From Planctellipticum variicoloris (GTDB lineage Bacteria; Planctomycetota; Planctomycetia; Planctomycetales; Planctomycetaceae): a DNA stretch of 64,000 nucleotides. Under the pieces are notes generated by a model. The model was given only the letters and a program-made list of their open reading frames with translations. It did no database searches and was not told where the DNA came from. Each line of letters opens with the position of its first letter. Position 1 is the first letter of the stretch. Of the stretch, positions 14,958 to 22,125 are shown piece by piece. A program made the position numbers and the translations under genes. The stretch covers positions 3,237,557 through 3,301,556 of the forward strand of contig NZ_CP130886.1 in NCBI RefSeq assembly GCF_030622045.1, in the 5' to 3' direction.

Positions 14958-17090
14958 ATGACCCGTGAAACCCAGATCGGTCTGACGCTCGTCCTCATCC
15001 TCTCCGGAGTGTTCGGCTTCTTCGTCTACAAGAAGATCAACAACCCGACCGCAGCCGTCGCCGCGGCGAATCCGGACGACCAGGACGATTCGGCAAAGCC
15101 CCCCGCGCCCGAAACGCCGCCGGCAACGGAACCGGCGAGCCCCGCAACGGGCAGCCAGCAACCGCTCATCGCCGCCAGTAACGACCGGATCAACGTGAAG
15201 CCCGCAACGGCCAGCCGCGTGCTGCCCGACTCCCCCGTGGCGGCAGCCCCGCGAACCCCTGTCGAACCCAAAGCACAGCCCACCCCGGATGACGACGTTT
15301 TTGGCGCACCGGCCGCGACGACAGTCACCACTCCGGCCGCGCGCCCCAAATTGCCAACCTCCATTCCCGATGATGAGAGCGACCCGTTTGGCGCTCCGGT
15401 CCAACCGGCGAAACCGATCTCCATCGCTTCCCGATCACCTAGTGTCATGGAAGTCACCAGCGCCACTGTCCCGGACGAATCCGAAGACCCCTTCGGGGCT
15501 CCCCCCGAGCGCGAAGAGCCAGCCGGTTCCGAACAGGATCCGTTCGGCGGCGCCGCAGTAGCCAGCACAGACTCTCCGTCCGAGTCCGACGATCCGTTCG
15601 GCGCCCCGTCCCCCGCCGCTCGACCGAAGCTGCCGACGGTCACTGATGACGCTTTTTCCGATCCGCCGCAGCAACCCGCTGAGAGCGAAGCCGACCCGTT
15701 CGGAGCCCCGGCCAACCCCGTGGCGATGGAATCCCCGGTATCCGACGATCCACCCGCGTCTCGCACAGCCGACGACGAGCTGGGCTTCGGCGCCGCTCCG
15801 GCGGCGACCAGCCAGCCCGAACCCGCCAATCCCGTCCGGCTGAGTCTCCCCGTCGCCGAAGAAACCGAGTCCGATCCCTTCGGCGCCGCGGAGCCGAAAA
15901 CCGCATCCGCCCCCCCGGCAACGCTCGGCGAACCCGAGTTCGACTCCGCCCCGGTGGCACGACCGGCCCCGATGTTGAACCCGTCGGCGACCTTTGCGGC
16001 CGAAGATCAGGACGCCTTCGAGCCCCCCGTAAAACTCCAGCAGCCCGAGCCGGTCGAACTGACGCGGAACTCCGCCGAAGAAGAAAACCCCTTCGGCGCG
16101 GCGGCGGCCGAAAGCACCACCGACGTCCGCCGGAGCGAACCGGCGACCAGCACGATTTCTCAGGAAACCGACGAGCCCGAGTTCGCTCCGCCCCGCCGCA
16201 CTCTGGAGCCTCAGCCCAGTTCGATCGGCGGCCCGCTCCCCCGTCCCGCCCCGACTCTGCCGCTCGAAGAGACTCCAGAACTTCCCGCGGCCCGTCCGGC
16301 GCCCGCCCCGCGCCCGGTGGCCATCGACCTTCCGAAACCCGGACCGATCACCGCCGAGCAGCACAGCGTCGAGCCGAACCAGAACTTCTGGACTCTCTCC
16401 CAGCGTCGCTACGGCACCGGACGATATTCCGAAGCCCTCGCCGCCCATAACAAGGAAAAGGTTCCCGATCCGACCGCCATCCGCCTGGGAACTGTCGTTT
16501 CGCTCCCCGCGGCCCAGGTCCTCGAACAACAGTATCCGGATTTGATCTCCAAACTCGCCGAGCCCCAGGTCGATCCCCGCTCGGTCGTCGCCGGCCCCGA
16601 GCAGTATGTCATTCAGGATGGCGACAGCTTTTGGAAGATCTCCAAGAAGGTCTACGGCGATCCCCGCTACTGGGACGCCCTGCAGAAACACAACAGCGAA
16701 ACCGCAAAACTGCCGACCCTGAAACCCGGCACGATCATCTCCACGCCGCCGGTCGGCGTGCTGGACCAGAAGTTCGCCAGCCTGATCACTCCCCCGGCCG
16801 CGAAGCCGACGACCCCCGCCGGCGTCCCTCTACCGGAAACTGCCGACGACGCCGCCCCGGGTCTGTTCGCCGCGGCGGATGGGCAGCCCCTCTACCGCGT
16901 CGGCAATGGGGACAACCTGTCGGGAATCGCCCGCGCCACGCTCGGCCGCTCGTCGCGCTGGGTCCAGATTCTCCACCTGAACCGCGAGACCCTCAAAGAC
17001 GGCAACGACCTTACACCCGGCACGGTCCTGCGGATGCCCGCCGACGCCACCCAGGTTCAGATGTCGAGCCTGGAACGCGATCGCCGATAA
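14958..17090 (+). CDS. Membrane-anchored LysM protein with DPFGA-repeat linker
   Basis: 710 residues. One N-terminal transmembrane segment (IGLTLVLILSGVFGFFVYK), then a Pro/Ala/Glu-rich low-complexity region. Residues about 113-385 repeat a [DN]xFG[AG] motif eight times (DVFGAP, several DPFGAP, DPFGGA, DPFGAA, NPFGAA). Three LysM domains follow at about 468-525 (NFWTLSQRRYG), 547-601 (GDSFWKISKKVYGDPRYWDAL) and 644-695 (GDNLSGIARATLG). LysM domains bind N-acetylglucosamine glycans such as peptidoglycan. Placed between rsmH and an FtsL-like gene, it probably links the inner membrane to the cell wall during growth or division. Confidence 0.88.
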   Translation: MTRETQIGLTLVLILSGVFGFFVYKKINNPTAAVAAANPDDQDDSAKPPAPETPPATEPASPATGSQQPLIAASNDRINVKPATASRVLPDSPVAAAPRTPVEPKAQPTPDDDVFGAPAATTVTTPAARPKLPTSIPDDESDPFGAPVQPAKPISIASRSPSVMEVTSATVPDESEDPFGAPPEREEPAGSEQDPFGGAAVASTDSPSESDDPFGAPSPAARPKLPTVTDDAFSDPPQQPAESEADPFGAPANPVAMESPVSDDPPASRTADDELGFGAAPAATSQPEPANPVRLSLPVAEETESDPFGAAEPKTASAPPATLGEPEFDSAPVARPAPMLNPSATFAAEDQDAFEPPVKLQQPEPVELTRNSAEEENPFGAAAAESTTDVRRSEPATSTISQETDEPEFAPPRRTLEPQPSSIGGPLPRPAPTLPLEETPELPAARPAPAPRPVAIDLPKPGPITAEQHSVEPNQNFWTLSQRRYGTGRYSEALAAHNKEKVPDPTAIRLGTVVSLPAAQVLEQQYPDLISKLAEPQVDPRSVVAGPEQYVIQDGDSFWKISKKVYGDPRYWDALQKHNSETAKLPTLKPGTIISTPPVGVLDQKFASLITPPAAKPTTPAGVPLPETADDAAPGLFAAADGQPLYRVGNGDNLSGIARATLGRSSRWVQILHLNRETLKDGNDLTPGTVLRMPADATQVQMSSLERDRR

Positions 17091-17120
17091 CAAGTCGGAG
17101 AGACTCCGGAGGATCGGTCG

Positions 17121-17420
17121 ATGTTTTTCCGTTTCGGCGCCGCCGTCTGCTTGGTCGTCCTGATCGCCCTGGCAGGGACTGCGCTGGAAAAGCACTGCCT
17201 GACCCTCCGCCGGACCATCAGCCATCAGGAGTACCAGAAGGAAGTCCTGCTGGAACGCCTCTCCGAACTGCGACTCGAAGCCCAGCGCAAAGGGACGCCC
17301 GCCAGCTTGCTGACACCCCTGGAAGAGGGAACCTTTTCGCTCGAACGCCCCGAAAAACCGATCCGGGAAAGCTTCCCCCGCCCGCCCCTGCTGAACTGGA
17401 GCCAGCGGCCGGAAGAGTAG
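17121..17420 (+). CDS. FtsL-like small bitopic membrane protein
   Basis: 99 residues. A very short N-terminus, one transmembrane segment (residues about 5-20), then a helical, possibly coiled-coil stretch (LRRTISHQEYQKEVLLERLSELRLEAQRKG) and a proline-rich end. This is the size and topology of FtsL, and it occupies the ftsL position between rsmH and ftsI. FtsL sequences are too divergent to identify by eye, so the assignment rests on synteny and topology. An FtsB-like or unrelated membrane protein is also possible. Confidence 0.75.
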   Translation: MFFRFGAAVCLVVLIALAGTALEKHCLTLRRTISHQEYQKEVLLERLSELRLEAQRKGTPASLLTPLEEGTFSLERPEKPIRESFPRPPLLNWSQRPEE

Positions 17421-17426
17421 TCCGAA

Positions 17427-19406
17427 ATGTCGAAGGGGAAAGCCGGGAGACCGGGACCGTGTAGGGTGAGTCGAGTCCGCGAGGCTCACCTCTTCATCAG
17501 GTATTGCGGTGAGCCTCGAAGACTCGACTCACCCTACTTCGCACGAACCAGCGCCCCACGGAGTCCGCATTCCACCGCTCGCCGAAAGCCCCCCTCCGTG
17601 TCCGCCGACTCCGAATCCTCTCCGACCACTGACCACGGACCACGGACGACTGACCACTCCTGGCGCCTCCACGCCATCGTTACGCTCATCGGCCTGGCCT
17701 GGCTGGTTCTGGCCGGTCGCCTCGTCCAGCTTCAGTGGCTGCAGCGCGACGACCTCGCGTCGCGGGCCGAGCGCCAGCGGGTCTGGGTCGAAGAGATCAG
17801 CGCCCGCCCGGGTGATCTCTTCGACCGCGAAGGCCGGCTGCTCGCAACCACCGTCCGCAAGCGGAGCCTGTTCGTCGTCCCCAGCCGCATCCGCGATCCG
17901 CAACCGCTGGCGAAGGCCATCGCCGGTGCTCTGGGTCTCGATGAAACCTGGGTCCGCAAGCAGGCCGAGCCCGATCCCGAGCGGCACTTCGCCTGGATCA
18001 AACGCCGGCTCACCACCGCCGAAGTCGAGCAGATCCGAGCCCTCGATCTCCCGCCCCGCACCTGGGGCTTTCGCGACGAGTACCAGCGGGAATATCCCCA
18101 GGGACCGCTCGCCACGCAGGTCCTCGGTCTGCGCGACATCGACGGCGTCGGCCGGGGCGGCGTCGAACAGGGTCTCGACGACCTCCTCCGCGGCCAGAAC
18201 GGCTCCCGCCAGCTCCTCCGCGACGCGCGCGGCCGGGTGATGGACCGCGAAGACGACGAATTCTTCCCGCCCCGACACGGGCAGGACGTGACGCTGGCCC
18301 TCGACAGCGTGATCCAACTCTTCACCGAGCGCGAGCTCGATCAGATCATGACCACCTGGCAGCCCGAAAGCTGCTGCGCCCTGGTAATGGATCCAACCTC
18401 CGGCGACATCCTCGCGATGGCCTCCCGCCCGACCTTCGACCCCAATCACCCGGAGCAGGCGACCGACGACGCCTGGACCAACCGGACCATCGCCGACATC
18501 TACGAGCCCGGCTCAACCTTCAAACCGTTCGTGGTCGCCTACGGCCTCGAACACGGCCTGATCCGCCGCGACGACCAGTTCGATTGCGAATGGGGCGAGT
18601 ACCGCATGGGCCGGCGGGTCCTCCACGATCACCACCGCTACGGCACGCTGAACCTGACCGACGTCCTGGTGAAGTCGAGCAACATCGGCATGGCCAAAGT
18701 CGGCGAGAAACTGGGGAACGACAACCTCTACGCCGCTGCCGTCCAGTTCGGCTTCGGCCGCAGAACCGGCATCGAGCTCCCCGGCGAGCAACCCGGCGTC
18801 CTCCGACCGCTGGCGAAATGGACCTCCTACTCCACCGGCTCGATCCCGATGGGCCACGAGCTCGCCACCACGCCCCTGCAGCTCCTGACCGCTCACTGCG
18901 CCCTGGCCAACGGCGGCACACTCTTGCAGCCCCGTTTAGTCCTCAACGAAACCGCCTCGCGCGTCACAGACCCAGCGGCGTCTGTCCCACCCAACCCGCT
19001 CTCCGGCCGGCTGGTCCAGCAGACCGTCTCAACCGAGACCGCGCACTGGCTGATCGAAGTCCCCATGCAAGAAGTCGTCACCCGCGGCACCGGCAAGCGG
19101 GCCAGAATCCCCGGCTACCACGTCTTCGGCAAAACCGGCACCGCCCAGAGTCTCTCTCCGCAAGGGGGCTACCAGAGCGGCAAATACATCAGCTCCTTCG
19201 TCTGCGGCGGCCCGGTGGAACATCCCCGCCTGCTGGTGCTGGTGGTGGTCAACCAGGCCAGCGTCGGCAGCGAATCCTTCGGCGGCAAAGTCGCCGCCCC
19301 CGCCGCCGCCGAGATTCTCAAGCAAAGCCTGGTCTACCTCCGCATCTCGCCCGACCAGAAGCTGATCCAGGAGGCGCGGGCATGGCGGGACGAGGTGCTG
19401 GAGTAA
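17427..19406 (+). CDS. ftsI: Class B penicillin-binding protein (FtsI/PBP3-type transpeptidase)
   Basis: 659 residues from ATG 17427, six bases after the FtsL-like gene; a GTG at 17598 would give 602 residues. Transmembrane anchor LHAIVTLIGLAWLVLAGRL, then the PBP dimerisation domain (ARPGDLFDREGRLLATT). The transpeptidase motifs are intact: SxxK in GSTFKPF, SxN in SSNIGMAK, KTG in FGKTGTAQS. It cross-links septal peptidoglycan in the periplasm. No PASTA domain is present. About 80 residues precede the anchor, far more than normal. They are encoded by repeat-like DNA, including a palindromic element at 17461-17537 and GACCACGGACCACGG-type sequence, so the start is uncertain. Confidence 0.92.
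   Translation: MSKGKAGRPGPCRVSRVREAHLFIRYCGEPRRLDSPYFARTSAPRSPHSTARRKPPSVSADSESSPTTDHGPRTTDHSWRLHAIVTLIGLAWLVLAGRLVQLQWLQRDDLASRAERQRVWVEEISARPGDLFDREGRLLATTVRKRSLFVVPSRIRDPQPLAKAIAGALGLDETWVRKQAEPDPERHFAWIKRRLTTAEVEQIRALDLPPRTWGFRDEYQREYPQGPLATQVLGLRDIDGVGRGGVEQGLDDLLRGQNGSRQLLRDARGRVMDREDDEFFPPRHGQDVTLALDSVIQLFTERELDQIMTTWQPESCCALVMDPTSGDILAMASRPTFDPNHPEQATDDAWTNRTIADIYEPGSTFKPFVVAYGLEHGLIRRDDQFDCEWGEYRMGRRVLHDHHRYGTLNLTDVLVKSSNIGMAKVGEKLGNDNLYAAAVQFGFGRRTGIELPGEQPGVLRPLAKWTSYSTGSIPMGHELATTPLQLLTAHCALANGGTLLQPRLVLNETASRVTDPAASVPPNPLSGRLVQQTVSTETAHWLIEVPMQEVVTRGTGKRARIPGYHVFGKTGTAQSLSPQGGYQSGKYISSFVCGGPVEHPRLLVLVVVNQASVGSESFGGKVAAPAAAEILKQSLVYLRISPDQKLIQEARAWRDEVLE
17461..17537. repeat. 77-bp palindromic element inside the 5' part of ftsI
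   Basis: Two 30-bp arms (17461-17490 and 17508-17537) are inverted repeats with 28 of 30 positions paired and a 17-bp loop. The arm begins GTAGGGTGAGTCGAG. It lies in frame between the two possible starts of ftsI. It resembles mobile intergenic palindromes rather than coding sequence. Confidence 0.85.
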
Positions 19407-19445
19407 GAAATGTCGAATGACGACGGCGGAATGTCGAAAGCGTAG
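19406..19445. repeat. Dispersed intergenic repeat, family 1 (GAAATGTCGAATGACGA type)
   Basis: Starts immediately after the ftsI stop. Its reverse complement recurs at 21829-21862 with one mismatch over about 36 bp, and a more diverged copy lies near 24189. It is followed by the GC-rich palindrome GGGCCGGGCGCGCCCGGCC. The remainder of the 19407-19698 gap shows no gene. Confidence 0.75.
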
Positions 19446-19698
19446 GGCCGGGCGCGCCCGGCCGATCTTCGTCTTCTCCTCTTCCGGGTGGCCCAGACGC
19501 CGCTTTGGGCGTCTGGGTGACGCAGTCACAGGAGGCAGTGGATGAAAACCGTCGACCGTATCGGGCCGGAGTCCGGACGGTCTCGGTCTTGATCCAACGC
19601 GAACCGCTGAAAACTCAGTGCTGGCCGCCCCGGAGAGTGGTTACAATACTTGGGGTCCGGTCGTTCCTCCGTCCATCGCTTGCCTACGGGAGGTCGCC

Positions 19699-20466
19699 AT
19701 GAAACTGAAGTTGGCCGCGTCCGTCTCCGTCCTCTTGTTCGCCTGCGTTGCGGCTCGCGCCGATCACCCCCTCTTCCTGGAGCACGACGCCTTCTTTCAC
19801 TTCGAATGGCCCGAACTCTCGGAACCAGACATCGCTGACGGTCGCTTGACGGTGAAATACATGACCTCTGAAATCGGCTTTCTCGGCTGGACGAGTTACT
19901 TCGGCACTTCGAAACTGGTGATTCGTGACGTCGACAAGCTGTTGCCTCGTCTCCAATACGCGGTGAAGCTCTGCCGAAAGCGGCATGTGCGTCTGGAGCA
20001 GGTCTTCCCTCCCGATAAAACTCGGGACAAGGAACATCGGCAGGTCAAGAATCCAATCCACGTCTTTGTCTACAACCGGGGAGTGGACTTCGAGAAAGTC
20101 GTTCCGTTTCTCAAGCTGAACGAGCAATCGAACGAAGACATCGCGAGTTGGGATCGAGACGCCAATCGTTGCATCCCGGGCCGATTCTTTTCTGACATGA
20201 TGGGCTACGACACGCGAATGGCGGCCGATGTGCCGTCTCTGACAACAAAGATGTCAACCGACCGGGAGATTGCCGAAGTTGACGGAGCGAAGATCTGCTG
20301 TCTCATGGTCTGCGACGAAGACCTCAAAGACATTACGTTCAACGATTGTTTCTCGTTGGACGAACGCTCGAATCCCTATGTTGCGTTCTTCACGACGGAC
20401 GAAGCCGGTTCAAAGAAATGGGAGGAGGGATACCCTCATTGGAAAGCCACCGAGGACGAGGAGTGA
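19699..20466 (+). CDS. Exported protein of unknown function
   Basis: 255 residues from ATG 19699, with GGAGG seven bases upstream. Clear signal peptide (MKLKLAASVSVLLFACVAARA). The mature part is acidic and mixed alpha/beta (DHPLFLEHDAFFHFEWPELSEPD..., CDEDLKDITFNDCFSLDE), with five or more cysteines, but no family I recognise. Likely periplasmic. Base composition is slightly lower in G+C than neighbours. It stands alone between ftsI and the broken methyltransferase gene. Confidence 0.75.
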   Translation: MKLKLAASVSVLLFACVAARADHPLFLEHDAFFHFEWPELSEPDIADGRLTVKYMTSEIGFLGWTSYFGTSKLVIRDVDKLLPRLQYAVKLCRKRHVRLEQVFPPDKTRDKEHRQVKNPIHVFVYNRGVDFEKVVPFLKLNEQSNEDIASWDRDANRCIPGRFFSDMMGYDTRMAADVPSLTTKMSTDREIAEVDGAKICCLMVCDEDLKDITFNDCFSLDERSNPYVAFFTTDEAGSKKWEEGYPHWKATEDEE

Positions 20467-20547
20467 TTTCCTGCGGATGCGATACCAAGTGCGCAGCAGG
20501 ACTTAGTACACGCTTGATCACGCACTCGATCAACCTCGACGCCTCCT

Positions 20548-21228
20548 ATGGCACTCCTCACCACCGCACAACTCGAAGCCTCCCCCATCGTCGCCAACAA
20601 CCGCATGAACCGCGAGCGGAACCTCGCCGGCTCCAACGGCTACGACCGGGAGCTGCGGCTGCACCCGCTGGAGCGCCTGGCCGACGTCGTCCGGCGCCGC
20701 GGACAGGCGAGCTGGCTCGACCTCTGCTGCGGGACCGGCCGGGCGCTGGTCGAAGCGGCACAACAGGCCGATGTGGCCAACCTGCCGCTGACCATCGTCG
20801 GCGTCGATCTGGCCGGGCTGTTTTTCCCCGCCTCTTCGCCGCGACTGGTGCGGCACGAAGCCAGCCTCACCGACTGGCAGCCGGACCGGTTCTTCGATCT
20901 CATCACTTGCGTCCACGACCTGCATTACATCGGCGACAAACTCGACTTGCTCGCGCGAGCGGCAAGCTGGCTGACCGACAATGGCCTGCTGGTCGGCAAT
21001 CTCGACCTGGCCAATCTGCGGCTCGCGGACGGTCGACCCGCCGCACGCATCTTCGCGGCCGAGTTCCGGCGGTAGGGCTTCGAATTCTCATCGCGGCACA
21101 GACTCGTCCGGCGCACAGGCCGGGGCGTTATCGACTGGCCGCTGCAATACCTCGGAGCCGACGATCAGGCCGGCCCCAACTCCACTGGACAGCCGGCCGT
21201 CAACTCGTACTATGAACGGACCATCTGA
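20548..21228 (+). pseudogene. Class I SAM-dependent methyltransferase gene interrupted by one in-frame TAG
   Basis: The first 175 codons encode a typical AdoMet fold: LDLCCGTGRALVEAA (motif I) near residues 57-71, a D at the end of strand 2 (VGVDLAG), and FFDLITCVHDLHYIGD (motif IV). A TAG at 21073-21075 then stops translation. The same frame continues for 50 sensible codons (GFEFSSRHRLVRRTGRGVID, WPLQYLGADDQAGPN, AVNSYYERTI) to a TGA at 21226, giving a normal 226-residue length. One base change would restore it. Either a recent pseudogene or a sequencing error; the truncated 175-residue product lacks the last core strands. Confidence 0.75.
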
Positions 21229-21279
21229 TCAGACGCATTCGCCCTCGACGATCGCTGACCGCCTTCTGGAATCACGACC

Positions 21280-21519
21280 ATGCTCAAAGCCATGTTCCCG
21301 GCCTGCGCCAGTTTCGGACCACTCTTCATGGTGATGGGCTTTCTAATGCCCAACCGGGGCGAGGGTCTACCGATTAGCTTCTTCCTGGCAGTGCCTGGGG
21401 CGCTGATGACCACGATCGCCCTGAACATGCTCTACCGCGCCGTGACGTCTCTGGAGCGACCGGCCGGGATGACCACGACGACCGCGGAGACGAAGCTCCC
21501 GGGGTCGGTGTCAACCTGA
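21280..21519 (+). CDS. Small membrane protein, unknown
   Basis: 79 residues with two hydrophobic segments (ACASFGPLFMVMGFLM and LPISFFLAVPGALMTTIALNML) and a hydrophilic tail. No family recognised. It lies 50 bp after the methyltransferase remnant and 33 bp before another small membrane-protein gene. Coding status is supported only by hydrophobic pattern and length. Confidence 0.5.
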   Translation: MLKAMFPACASFGPLFMVMGFLMPNRGEGLPISFFLAVPGALMTTIALNMLYRAVTSLERPAGMTTTTAETKLPGSVST

Positions 21520-21552
21520 TTCTGGAGACGCGAGAGTTTCGGGAATGCGATC

Positions 21553-21789
21553 ATGCCCAGATTCCAGTGGTACAGCCGATCCGACATCGGGTGGCTCGTC
21601 GGCATCCCGCTTTATGCCTCGGCGTATTACTTCAGCATGAGACTGTTGTGGGACAATCATTTTCTTCTCGGGACAGCAGTCATGGTCCTGGGCTTCCAAG
21701 CCGCGGACTGGCTGAAAGACCGCACGATGATCTGGTTTTCCCCGGCTTTGAACGCCCCCTCCAGCGATCAGAATCCCAGCAACAGTTGA
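21553..21789 (+). CDS. Small membrane protein, unknown
   Basis: 78 residues with two hydrophobic segments (IGWLVGIPLYASAYYFSM and HFLLGTAVMVLGFQAADWL). No conserved motif recognised. Possibly co-transcribed with the small membrane-protein gene at 21280. A family-1 dispersed repeat begins 40 bp after its stop. Confidence 0.5.
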   Translation: MPRFQWYSRSDIGWLVGIPLYASAYYFSMRLLWDNHFLLGTAVMVLGFQAADWLKDRTMIWFSPALNAPSSDQNPSNS

Positions 21790-21828
21790 GCGAATCGAAC
21801 AAGAAACGGCCGGGCACAGCCAGCCCTG

Positions 21829-21982
21829 CTTTCGACATTCCGCCTTCGTCATTCGACATTTCTTCTCTGCGAACTCCTCTTCCCCCCCGCGACTCTGCGC
21901 GAGATCTTCTCTCGCCGCCCCCCACAATGGCACCGCTAGCCCCCAGCGCCAAGAATCGCTGATTGGCGCATCCCGTCCGACC
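21829..21982. repeat. Dispersed intergenic repeat, family 1, extended copy
   Basis: The first about 36 bp are the reverse complement of 19406-19442. The rest (CTCTGCGCGAGATCTTCTCTC, CCCACAATGGCACCGC, CCCCCAGCGCC, GATTGGCGC) recurs in the same order at 24189-24378. The gap 21790-22125 has no gene besides this element. Confidence 0.75.
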
Positions 21983-22125
21983 AGTTCCACATCCGGCGTC
22001 TTCATCCTCCAGCCTGCAGCAGCAGTAGTCCACGGAACGCAAATCACGTACACTGCACTGAATTGATCAGTCTCTTCTTGATAGGCGGAATCTTTCATCC
22101 ACCCAGGATCGCGGAGTTTCGGTGC

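Noticed and set aside
21073-21075. TAG in the methyltransferase read as pyrrolysine or a programmed readthrough site
   Set aside because: No pylT-like or recoding element is visible nearby; a point mutation or sequencing error is simpler.
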